DNA of 64,000 bases from NCBI RefSeq assembly GCF_902499115.1, contig NZ_CABVPN010000010.1:62001-126000 (forward strand), written 5' to 3'. Of this stretch, positions 16,281 to 24,107 are shown in pieces (the stretch's first letter is position 1; each line of letters opens with the position of its first letter). This DNA is from Burkholderia diffusa (GTDB lineage Bacteria; Pseudomonadota; Gammaproteobacteria; Burkholderiales; Burkholderiaceae). The notes beneath the pieces were generated by a model. It was not told the origin of the DNA. It saw only the letters and a program-made list of their open reading frames with translations, and made no database searches. The translations under genes were made by a program, and so were the position numbers.

Positions 16281-17105
16281 TCAACCCGGCGGCGCGCCAT
16301 CGCTCGCATGCAACAGCGGCGCGAGCCGCGTAGCCGCCTCCCGCATCTTCGGCACGTTCTCCAGTAAATCGTTGAGTGTCGCGCGCGCGGTCGGCGCATG
16401 CACGGCGAGCGCCGCGAGCACGCGACCGCTTGCGGCATCCTTCACCGGCACCGCAACAGCCACCATCCCGCGCACGAATTCCTCGTTGTCGATCCCGACG
16501 CCGCGCGCCGCGAGCCGGTCAAGCTCGGCCGCGAGTAACTGCGCGTCGGTCAGCGTCCGGTAGGTCATCTTCTTCAGCGTGAGCCGCGCGAGCATCGCGT
16601 TGCGCTCCAGCGCATTCATCTGCGACAGGAACAGCTTGCCGCTCGCCGTGCAATGCAGCGGCACGCGCATGCCGGGCCGCATCTCGAGCCGCAGCGGCTC
16701 GGTCGTCTCGACGCGTTCCACATACAGCACCGTGTCGCCATCGAGCGCGGTGAGGTTGCAGGTTTCGCCGAGCACGTCGACGAGCGCACGCAGCACCGAG
16801 CGGCAGCCGCGCGTGAAGGTGTTGTTCGACAGCGCCGCGAGCGCGAACTGCGCGGCGCGCGGGCCGAGCGCGATGCCGCGGTCGTGGCCGCGCGAGTCGG
16901 GCATGTGGATCACGTAGCCGCGCGTTTCGAGCGACTCGATCAGGCGCAGCAGCGTCGCCTTTGGAATGCGCAGCCGCGCGGCGAGCTGCGACAGCGTGTA
17001 CGGCTGCCCGGCCGACGCGAGCGCTTCGAGCACGGCGAGGGCGCGCAGGACGCGCGCGTCGTCGGCGAGCGCGCCATCGGGCGGCGCGGGGGCGGTTTCG
17101 CGCAT
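16281..17105 (-). CDS. IclR family regulator (IseR-like)
   Basis: A 274-aa IclR protein. The winged HTH is at about residues 18-75 (LSQLAARLRIPKATLLRLIESLE) and the effector (GAF-like) domain at about 90-270 (LTALDGDTVLYVERVETTEPL; CTASGKLFLSQM; GIDNEEFVRGMVAVAVPV). GGAGGAG precedes the ATG at 17105; longer forms add basic residues without a site. It is divergent from the GMC dehydrogenase gene. Published isethionate clusters contain a membrane-bound dehydrogenase (IseJ) and a transporter (IseU) under an IclR-type regulator, and the same trio is found here, so an IseR role is likely. Confidence 0.85.
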   Translation of the reverse strand: MRETAPAPPDGALADDARVLRALAVLEALASAGQPYTLSQLAARLRIPKATLLRLIESLETRGYVIHMPDSRGHDRGIALGPRAAQFALAALSNNTFTRGCRSVLRALVDVLGETCNLTALDGDTVLYVERVETTEPLRLEMRPGMRVPLHCTASGKLFLSQMNALERNAMLARLTLKKMTYRTLTDAQLLAAELDRLAARGVGIDNEEFVRGMVAVAVPVKDAASGRVLAALAVHAPTARATLNDLLENVPKMREAATRLAPLLHASDGAPPG

Positions 17106-17196
17106 GTGTCTCCTCCGTGGGGATCGGCGTGCGTCCCGGGATGGTGTGCGATGGAAATGAAACGAATTGAACGGTTTTTGTACCACATTCGCGCCG

Positions 17197-17265
17197 TGGA
17201 CAATAAATCGGCTTGTATGCGTTCCGTGTGCTCAATAAATTTGGACAAAACATACCGGATTTTTC
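17197..17265. promoter_or_regulatory. Repeated TGGACAA sites in the IclR/GMC divergent promoter
   Basis: The A/T-rich divergent gap contains TGGACAA at 17197 and again at 17242, 45 bp apart (about four helical turns). Each has a partial inverted partner: TTGTACCAC upstream of the first copy and TTTTTCCA downstream of the second. They are candidate IclR operators for the dehydrogenase promoter; the assignment is inferred. Confidence 0.45.
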
Positions 17266-17289
17266 CAATACCCCGGGACGGAGACACGT

Positions 17290-18945
17290 ATGACACGCAG
17301 CTTCGACTATGTGGTGGTTGGCGCGGGATCGGCCGGTTGCGTCCTCGCCAACCGGCTGTCCGACGGCGGCCGCCATACGGTGTGCCTGCTGGAAGCAGGC
17401 CCCGCCGACAACTACATGTGGATCCACGTGCCGATCGGCTTCGGCAAGACGATGTTCCACCCCGTGTACAACTGGGGCTTCCACACCGATCCCGATCCGA
17501 ACATGCACAACCGCCGCCTGTACTGGCCGCGCGGCCGCACGCTCGGCGGCTGCAGCTCGATCAACGGGCTGATCTACGTGCGCGGGCAGCAGCAGGACTA
17601 CGACCACTGGGCCGCGCTCGGCAATCGCGGCTGGAGCTGGCGCGAGTGCTTGCCGTATTTCCGCAAGCTCGAACACAACACGCTCGGAGAGGGGCCGACA
17701 CGCGGCACCGGCGGCCCGCTTTGGGCGTCCGTGATCCGGCAGCGGCACGAACTCGTCGACGCGTTCGTCGCCGCATCGAACCGGCTCGGCGTGCGCACGG
17801 TCGACGATTTCAACACGGGCGACCAGGAAGGCGTCGGCTATTACCAGCTCACCACGCGCAACGGACTGCGCTGCTCGACGGCTGTGGCCTACCTGAAGCC
17901 CGCGCGCGGGCGGCCGAACCTGCATGTCGAAACCGATGCGCAGGCGCTGAAGGTGCTGTTTGACGGCGCGCAGGCGTCCGGCGTGCGCTATGTCCAGCAT
18001 GGCAAGGTTCGCGAGGTGCGTGCGTTGCGCGAGGTGATCCTCGCGGCCGGCGCGCTGCAATCGCCGCAACTGCTGCAGGTGTCGGGCGTCGGGCCGGCCG
18101 CGCTGCTGAACCGCCACGGGATTCCGGTCGTCGCCGATCGCGCGGGCGTTGGCGAGAACCTGCAGGATCATCTGCAGATTCGTCTGATCTACGAAGTAAC
18201 GAAGCCGATCACGACCAACGACGAACTGCATTCGTGGGTCGGCCGCGCAAAGATGGGGCTGCAATGGGCGCTGTTCCGCGGCGGCCCGCTCGCGATCGGC
18301 ATCAACCAGGGCGGCATGTTCTGCCGTGCGCTGCCGGACGAATCGGCGACGCCCGACATCCAGTTCCATTTCTCGACGCTGTCGGCTGATTCGGCGGGCG
18401 GCAGCGTGCATGCGTTTCCCGGCTGCACGTATTCGATCTGCCAGCTGCGGCCCGAATCGCGCGGCACCGTGCGAATCCGCACCGACGATGCGCGCGACGC
18501 GCCGTCGATCCAGCCGAACTATCTCGACACCGAGCGCGACCGCCGCACGACGGTGGCCGGCGTGCGCTTCGCGCGGCGCGTCGCGGCGGCCGAGCCGATG
18601 GCGCCGCTGATGAAGCGCGAGGTGCGGCCGGGCGCGGACGCGCAGACGGACGACGAACTGCTCGAGTTCTGCCGCGAATACGGGCAGACGATCTTCCATC
18701 CATCCGGCACCGCGAAAATGGGCGTCGCGAGCGATCCGCTCGCGGTCGTCGACGAGCGGCTGCGCGTGTACGGCACGCGCGGGTTGCGCGTGGTCGACTG
18801 CTCGATCATGCCGACCCTCGTATCGGGCAATACCAACGTGCCGATCGTGATGGTCGCCGAGAAGGCGTCCGACATGATCCTCGAGGATGCACGCGCGGCC
18901 GATCGCGGCCGCAGCGCTGCACCGGCCGCCGAGGCGCTCGCGTAA
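17290..18945 (+). CDS. GMC-family FAD dehydrogenase (IseJ-like isethionate dehydrogenase candidate)
   Basis: A 551-aa glucose-methanol-choline oxidoreductase. It has the FAD-binding VVVGAGSAGCVLANRL at residues 8-23, the GMC signature around GRTLGGCSSINGLIYVRG (about 85-102), and the C-terminal catalytic-His region IFHPSGTAKMG followed by SGNTNVPIVMVAEKASD. It would oxidise an alcohol to an aldehyde and pass electrons to the respiratory chain. General annotation would be choline dehydrogenase. The neighbourhood (IclR divergent, MHS transporter 128 bp downstream, xsc/pta/soeABC/tauE in the same 20 kb) points instead to isethionate to sulfoacetaldehyde. No betB or betI is nearby, which argues against choline. 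Family is certain; substrate is inferred. Confidence 0.82.
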   Translation: MTRSFDYVVVGAGSAGCVLANRLSDGGRHTVCLLEAGPADNYMWIHVPIGFGKTMFHPVYNWGFHTDPDPNMHNRRLYWPRGRTLGGCSSINGLIYVRGQQQDYDHWAALGNRGWSWRECLPYFRKLEHNTLGEGPTRGTGGPLWASVIRQRHELVDAFVAASNRLGVRTVDDFNTGDQEGVGYYQLTTRNGLRCSTAVAYLKPARGRPNLHVETDAQALKVLFDGAQASGVRYVQHGKVREVRALREVILAAGALQSPQLLQVSGVGPAALLNRHGIPVVADRAGVGENLQDHLQIRLIYEVTKPITTNDELHSWVGRAKMGLQWALFRGGPLAIGINQGGMFCRALPDESATPDIQFHFSTLSADSAGGSVHAFPGCTYSICQLRPESRGTVRIRTDDARDAPSIQPNYLDTERDRRTTVAGVRFARRVAAAEPMAPLMKREVRPGADAQTDDELLEFCREYGQTIFHPSGTAKMGVASDPLAVVDERLRVYGTRGLRVVDCSIMPTLVSGNTNVPIVMVAEKASDMILEDARAADRGRSAAPAAEALA

Positions 18946-19073
18946 GGCATCGCCGCTCATCCACCCGCGCGGCCCGTGCTCCTGCGCCCGGACGGCCGCC
19001 GCGCGTTTATCGATGCCCCCGCCGGCACGGCGCCGGGGCAGGTTGCGGCGCATCCTTACCTGGAGAAGCTCGC

Positions 19074-20378
19074 ATGGCAATCGATTCCCGGGTCGTCCGA
19101 CGCGTGGCCGCGGCCAGCGTGATCGGCGCGACCGTCGAGTGGTACGACTTTTTCCTGTACGGCGTGGTCGCCGGCATCGTGTTCGACAAACAGTACTTTC
19201 CGGCCGGCGACGCGTTCGTGTCGACGATGCTCGCGTATGCGACGTTCGCGGTCGGCTTCGTCACGCGGCCGCTCGGCGGCCTGCTGTTCGGCCATCTCGG
19301 CGACCGCGTCGGGCGCAAGTCCGCGCTGATCCTGACGATGCTGATCATGGGTGTGTCGACGGCCGGCGTCGCGTTCCTGCCGACCTACGCGCAGATCGGC
19401 ATGTGGGCGCCGGTGCTGCTGCTGACGCTGCGCGTGCTGCAGGGCATCGGCCTGGGCGGCGAGTGGGGCGGCGCGGTGCTGATGGCCTACGAGTACGCGC
19501 CGCCGCACCGGCGCGGGCTGTATGCGAGCCTGCCGCAGATCGGGCTCGCGATCGGGCTGTGTCTCGCGGCCGGTGTGGTCGCGGCGCTGTCGCGTGCGTT
19601 GCCGGACGCCGCGTTCCTCGCGTGGGGCTGGCGCGTCGCGTTCGCGGCATCGCTGCTGCTCGTCGCGGTCGGCTTCTACATCCGCACGCGCGTGGCCGAT
19701 ACGCCCGAATTCGTCGCGCTCAAGCGCCAGCGGCGTGATACGAAGCTGCCGATCGTCGAACTGCTTGGAAATTATCGGCAGGCGATCCTGCTCGGGATGG
19801 GCGCGCGGTATGTCGACGGCGTGTTCTTCAACGTGTTCGCGGTGTTTTCGATCGGCTACATGACGCGCAACCTGTCGATCTCGCGCGGCGACGCACTGCT
19901 CGGCGTGATGAGCGCGGCGGTCGTGATGTGCGTGTTCATCCCCGTGTTCGGCAGCCTGTCGGACCGGCTCGGCCGCGCGCGTGTGTACCGGTGGGGCGCG
20001 ACCCTGTGCGGGCTGTCGGTGCTGCCCGCATTCTGGCTGCTGCAGACGCAATCGACGAACCTGCTCGCCGTGTGGCTCGCGCTGGTGATCCCGTTCGGGA
20101 TCTTCTACGCGATGGCCTACGGGCCCGAAGCCGCGCTGTTCGCGGAGCTGTTCGACGCGAACGTGCGTTATACGGGTATCTCGTTCGTCTACCAGGTGTC
20201 GGGCATCTTCGCGAGCGGCCTGACGCCGATCGTCGCGACCGCGTTGCTGCGCGTGAACGGCGGGGCGCCGTGGCTCGTCGGGGTTTACGTGATGTTGTCT
20301 GCACTCCTGTCGATCGTGTCCGCGCGGGCGATCGAGAAGCGCGGCGGCGTGGCCGGCGTCGCGGCGCGCGCGATGTGA
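19074..20378 (+). CDS. MHS-family MFS transporter (IseU-like isethionate uptake candidate)
   Basis: A 434-aa 12-TM symporter with the MHS motif ATVEWYDFFLYGVVAGIVF (residues 17-35), the TM2-3 loop FGHLGDRVGRKS and QGIGLGGEWGGAVLM. It is similar in layout to the transporter at 2081-3400 but clearly a separate paralogue. TGGAGAAG precedes the ATG. It follows the GMC dehydrogenase on the same strand, 128 bp apart, so uptake and first oxidation of one substrate are probably encoded together. Isethionate is the best guess from the surrounding sulfonate genes; proteins of this family also carry osmolytes and organic acids. Confidence 0.82.
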   Translation: MAIDSRVVRRVAAASVIGATVEWYDFFLYGVVAGIVFDKQYFPAGDAFVSTMLAYATFAVGFVTRPLGGLLFGHLGDRVGRKSALILTMLIMGVSTAGVAFLPTYAQIGMWAPVLLLTLRVLQGIGLGGEWGGAVLMAYEYAPPHRRGLYASLPQIGLAIGLCLAAGVVAALSRALPDAAFLAWGWRVAFAASLLLVAVGFYIRTRVADTPEFVALKRQRRDTKLPIVELLGNYRQAILLGMGARYVDGVFFNVFAVFSIGYMTRNLSISRGDALLGVMSAAVVMCVFIPVFGSLSDRLGRARVYRWGATLCGLSVLPAFWLLQTQSTNLLAVWLALVIPFGIFYAMAYGPEAALFAELFDANVRYTGISFVYQVSGIFASGLTPIVATALLRVNGGAPWLVGVYVMLSALLSIVSARAIEKRGGVAGVAARAM

Positions 20379-20744
20379 TGGCTGGCAGGGTGGATGGGGT
20401 GGGGTGCGGCGCGGGGTCGTATCGGCGGCGCGGTCGTCGGTCGGTGCCGCGTCCGTGCCGCTGACCGTTGCCGTCGGCCGGTCAGCCGGTTGTCCGATGC
20501 GGCGCGCCGTTCGGCGTCCCGGTTGCCTCGCGGTGCCGCGCCCGCGCCGCGATCGCAGCCGATCGTCGCCCACCGCCGGTCGCCCGCTGTTGTCCGCCAC
20601 TCGGCCGCCCGCGCGCTGGTCCAAGCGAATCCGGTCCACTGGCCCTACCTGTGAAAAATCGGCCTGCCTACACTTTCCTCGACAGATCGCCGCATTGAAG
20701 CATCTGCACACGATCGACCCGAAGAGAACGATCAGGAGACAGGC
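20379..20744. other. 366-bp gap before the TauY-like gene
   Basis: The first 250 bp are GC-rich without a supported gene. The last 100 bp (around 20640-20740) are more A/T-rich, with a possible -10 (TACACT at 20669), and probably carry the promoter of the leader ORF and FAD oxidoreductase. No operator matching GGAAC-N5-GTTCC is present. Confidence 0.4.
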
Positions 20745-20864
20745 ATGACCAACACGCAGTCGGCAGCATTCGCCCGTGCGGCGAGCGCGCGCCCCGCATC
20801 AGTCAGTCGAATCGCTTCGTGCGCCCGTTGCGGCGCGGCGGGCACGCCAGCGTCGGAGGTATGA
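20745..20864 (+). CDS. 39-aa upstream (leader) ORF
   Basis: ATG at 20745 follows AGGAGACAGGC, a strong ribosome site, and opens a 39-codon frame (MTNTQSAAFARAASARP, later CARCG). It ends with TGA at 20862-20864, overlapping an ATG at 20861 (ATGA) of the next gene's frame. The GGAGG for the downstream gene lies inside its last codons. This layout is typical of translational coupling by a leader peptide. No homologue is recognised; it could instead be a remnant of a longer gene. Confidence 0.5.
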   Translation: MTNTQSAAFARAASARPASVSRIASCARCGAAGTPASEV

Positions 20865-20866
20865 CC

Positions 20867-22282
20867 ATGTCGACCTCATCCATCGAACGCACCGCGAGCG
20901 CCTACGCCGGCGGCCGGCCGAACGATACGCGTTACGACCCGACCTACGATCCGCTCGTGTCGCCGGGGCCCGGGTGCGGCAAGCAGTACGCGCCGACCTA
21001 CTGGGTCGCGACGGCCGGCACCCCGCCGCCCGACGACGGCCCCGTCACGCGCGATCTCGATGTCGACGTCGCGATCATCGGCGCCGGCTATACGGGCCTC
21101 GCGACCGCGCTGTGCCTCGCGCGGGACCACGGCATCAAGGCCGTCGTGCTCGAAGCCAACCGCACGAGCTGGGGCTGCAGCAGCCGCAACGGCGGGCAGG
21201 GGCAGAACGCGTCGGGCCGGCTGTCGCGCTCGCAGTGGATCGAGCGCTGGGGCAAGGACGTCGCGCTGAAGATGCATGACGAGATCCTCGAAGGCTTCGA
21301 GCACTTCAAGTCGCTCGTGTCGGAAATCGACTGCGACCCGCAGCCGGGTGGCCATTTCCTGATCGCGCACCGTCCGCGCATCATGGCGAAGCTCGCGGCC
21401 GAGGCGAAGGTGTGGAAGGACGTGTTCGGCTATCCGTCGGAGCTGCTGAGCGCGGAAACCTTCCGCCGCGAATTCATCAACGACCACGAGGCGGCCGGCG
21501 CGCTGCACGAGCCGGAAGGCATCGGCATCCATGCGCTGAAGCTCGCGTTCGGCTACCTGCGCCTCGCGCGCGAAGCCGGCGCGAAGGTGCATACGAGCAG
21601 CCCCGTGCTCGGCTTCGAGACGATCGACCGCGTGCATCACCTGCGCACGCCCGGCGGCGTCGTGCGGGCCCGCGCGGTCGGCATCGCGACCGGCGCGTAC
21701 ACCGCGCAGACGCTGCATCCGTCGCTGCGCAGCAAGGTGATGCCGATCCTGTCGAACTCGATGGTCACGCGCCCGCTCACCGACGCGGAGATCGACGCGT
21801 GCAATTTCCGCACGACGCAGGTGCTGACCGACACGCGTACGCTGCGCTTTTACTACCGGTTCCTGCCCGATCGCCGTCTGCAGATCGGCAGTCGCAGCGC
21901 GATCACCGGCGACGATGCGCCGAACCCGCGTCATCTGGAATTGCTGAAGGAAGGGATGGCGCGCAAGTTTCCCGCGCTGCGCGGCGTGGAGATCGATTAT
22001 TCATGGTGGGGCTGGGTCGACGTCAGCCACGACATGATGCCGCGCGTGTGCCAGCCCGACCCGCGGCAGTCGGTGTACTACGCGCTCGGCTACGGCGGCA
22101 ACGGCGTGTCGTACTCGCAGCAGGCCGGCCGCCGGCTGGCCGAGCAGATCGCGGGGAAGGGCGCACGCCAGACGCTGCCGATCTTCACGTCGCCGCTGCC
22201 TGGCCACCCGTTCGCGCCGTTCCGGCGCATAGGGCAGCGGATGCTCTACCTGTCGTACTTCAGGAATGACGAAAAGCCCTGA
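20867..22282 (+). CDS. FAD-dependent amine dehydrogenase, TauY-like
   Basis: A 471-aa DAO-fold flavoprotein. The dinucleotide motif VAIIGAGYTGLATALCLA is near residue 65, followed by a Ser/Asn-Gly-Gly stretch (SSRNGGQGQNASGR) and a C-terminal FAD segment YALGYGGNGVSYSQQAGR. Such enzymes oxidatively deaminate amines or amino acids. In the context of xsc, pta, soeABC and an NTF2-like protein it fits the large subunit of taurine dehydrogenase, which converts taurine to sulfoacetaldehyde and ammonium. A gamma-glutamylputrescine oxidase-type role is the main alternative. GGAGG sits 8 nt before ATG 20867; ATG 20861 is too close. An amino acid permease follows. Confidence 0.78.
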   Translation: MSTSSIERTASAYAGGRPNDTRYDPTYDPLVSPGPGCGKQYAPTYWVATAGTPPPDDGPVTRDLDVDVAIIGAGYTGLATALCLARDHGIKAVVLEANRTSWGCSSRNGGQGQNASGRLSRSQWIERWGKDVALKMHDEILEGFEHFKSLVSEIDCDPQPGGHFLIAHRPRIMAKLAAEAKVWKDVFGYPSELLSAETFRREFINDHEAAGALHEPEGIGIHALKLAFGYLRLAREAGAKVHTSSPVLGFETIDRVHHLRTPGGVVRARAVGIATGAYTAQTLHPSLRSKVMPILSNSMVTRPLTDAEIDACNFRTTQVLTDTRTLRFYYRFLPDRRLQIGSRSAITGDDAPNPRHLELLKEGMARKFPALRGVEIDYSWWGWVDVSHDMMPRVCQPDPRQSVYYALGYGGNGVSYSQQAGRRLAEQIAGKGARQTLPIFTSPLPGHPFAPFRRIGQRMLYLSYFRNDEKP

Positions 22283-22462
22283 ACGCAGTGCTCATCGCCG
22301 GGCGTGACGTAACCCGCGCCGGGCTGTCCAACACAATAAAAGCAACAGAAATCCGTGCGGCCGGGGCTGCAGGCGCCCCTGCACGCGCCGTCGCCGGCGG
22401 CGCCCGCGCTCACCCGACGGTGGCAAGCGGGCGGCGTCCGGACAACTGGATATGGAGAAGAC

Positions 22463-23884
22463 ATGCAACCCTCGAACCAGAGTGACCTGAAGTGTGGGCT
22501 CAAGCAGCGCCACATGACGATGATCGCGCTTGGCGGCGTGATCGGTGCCGGGCTGTTCGTCGGCAGCGGTGTGGTGATTCAGCAGACCGGGCCGGCCGCG
22601 ATCCTGTCGTTCCTGATCACGGGCGGGCTCGTCGTGCTCGTGATGCGGATGCTCGGCGAGATGGCCTGCGCGATGCCGGCCGTCGGTTCGTTCTACGAAT
22701 ACGCACGGCTCGCGTTCGGCAACTGGCGTGGGCCCGGCAAGATGGCGGGCTTCCTGACCGGCTGGATGTACTGGTATTTCTGGGTGATCGTCGTCGCGCT
22801 CGAAGCGGTGGCCGGCGCCAAGCTGATCCAGTTCTGGCTGCCGGATACACCGGCGTGGATCATCAGCCTGGCGCTGCTGGTCGTGCTGACGCTCACGAAC
22901 CTGATCTCGGTCGGCAGCTACGGCGAATTCGAATTCTGGTTCTCGTCGATCAAGGTCGGCGCGATCATCGTGTTCCTGTTCCTCGGCGGCCTCTACGTGC
23001 TCGGCCTGTGGCCCGCGTCGATGCACACGACGGCCGTGCTGCCGACGCTGCTCGGCCACGGCGGCTTCATGCCGCTCGGCATCGGGCCGGTGATGAGCGG
23101 GGCGGTCGCGGCCACCGGGTTCTACTTCGGCGCTGAAATCGTCACGATCGCGGCGGCCGAGGCCAAGGAGCCGGCGAAAGCGGTTGCGAAGGCCACCAAT
23201 TCGGTGATCACGCGCGTGCTGGTGTTCTACGTCGGCTCGGTCGCGCTCGTCGTCGCGCTGGTACCGTGGAATTCGCATCAGATGGCCACGCCGTACGTGA
23301 GCGCACTCGAAGTGATGGGCCTGCCGGCCGCGGCCAACGTGATGAACGCGATCGTGCTGACGGCGGTGCTGTCCGCGCTCAACTCGGGCCTCTATGCGGC
23401 GTCGCGGATGCTGTTCGCGCTGACCCGCCACGGCGACGCGCCGGCCGCGCTCGCGAAGGTCAACAAGCGCGGCGTGCCGGTGCGCGCGATCCTGCTCGGC
23501 ACGGTGTTCGGCTACGTGTCGGTGGTGATGTCGTACGTGTCGCCCGATACCGTGTTCGCGTTCCTCGTCAATTCGTACGGCACCGTCGCGCTGTTCGTGT
23601 ACGTGCTGATCGCGTTCTCGCAGCTGCGCCTGCGCAAGCGTCTCGACCCGGTGGCCGCCAGCAAGCTGCGCGTCAGGATGTGGGCGTACCCGTACCTGAC
23701 CTGGGTCGCGATCATCGGCATGGTCGGCATCCTCGTCGCGATGGCGTTCATCCCGGACCAGCGCAAGCCGCTGTGGCTCGGCGTCGCCAGCCTCGGTGTG
23801 CTGGTCGTCGCCTACGGGCTGACGCGCCGCAGCCGCCGCGAGCATCTCGACGACAGCGAACTGCTCGCCTATCCGCCGCGGTAA
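22463..23884 (+). CDS. APC-family amino acid/amine permease
   Basis: A 473-aa inner-membrane permease with about 12 segments. It opens with LKQRHMTMIALGGVIGAGLFVGSG, the amino acid transporter (AAT) signature, and has GEMACAMPAVGSFYEYAR after TM2 and FGAEIVTIAAAEAKEP in the middle, closest to GABA/beta-alanine-type permeases. TGGAGAAG precedes ATG 22463; the longer open frame is not family-like. It is 180 bp downstream of the TauY-like gene. Taurine is a beta-amino sulfonate similar to GABA and beta-alanine, so taurine import is a reasonable inference. Confidence 0.83.
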   Translation: MQPSNQSDLKCGLKQRHMTMIALGGVIGAGLFVGSGVVIQQTGPAAILSFLITGGLVVLVMRMLGEMACAMPAVGSFYEYARLAFGNWRGPGKMAGFLTGWMYWYFWVIVVALEAVAGAKLIQFWLPDTPAWIISLALLVVLTLTNLISVGSYGEFEFWFSSIKVGAIIVFLFLGGLYVLGLWPASMHTTAVLPTLLGHGGFMPLGIGPVMSGAVAATGFYFGAEIVTIAAAEAKEPAKAVAKATNSVITRVLVFYVGSVALVVALVPWNSHQMATPYVSALEVMGLPAAANVMNAIVLTAVLSALNSGLYAASRMLFALTRHGDAPAALAKVNKRGVPVRAILLGTVFGYVSVVMSYVSPDTVFAFLVNSYGTVALFVYVLIAFSQLRLRKRLDPVAASKLRVRMWAYPYLTWVAIIGMVGILVAMAFIPDQRKPLWLGVASLGVLVVAYGLTRRSRREHLDDSELLAYPPR

Positions 23885-23904
23885 TGCGCGGCCACGCATG
23901 ACGC

Positions 23905-23934
23905 CGAAGGCCCGGCATGCAAGCCGGGCCTTCG
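23905..23934. terminator. 12-bp perfect hairpin after the APC permease
   Basis: CGAAGGCCCGGC-ATGCAA-GCCGGGCCTTCG lies 20 bp after the permease stop. The stem is perfect and GC-rich, with no T-tract after it on either strand. It probably ends the tauY-permease transcript before soeABC. Confidence 0.65.
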
Positions 23935-24059
23935 CGCATGCGGCTGCCGGCCCGATCCGATGGATTGCCGGCGCAACTATCGGGCCGGCCGATAGCACCG
24001 ATCAGAGGATGCGACTTTATGTCGGCCGCGTGCCGGCATAGCATGAATGACCGATTCAC

Positions 24060-24084
24060 GGGTGCGCCCCGGCAGGGCGCGCCC
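24060..24084 (+). other. Leader hairpin upstream of soeA
   Basis: GGGTGCGCC and GGCGCGCCC form a 9-bp stem with one G.U pair about 25-50 nt before the soeA ATG. It could be part of a 5' leader affecting expression; it does not match a known molybdenum-cofactor riboswitch that I can recognise. Confidence 0.3.
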
Positions 24085-24107
24085 TCATTCGCGAACGAGG
24101 ACAGACG

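Noticed and set aside
16519..19080. 853-codon open frame on the minus strand
   Set aside because: Antisense to the GMC dehydrogenase and running into the IclR gene in another frame; low-complexity Arg/Ala composition.
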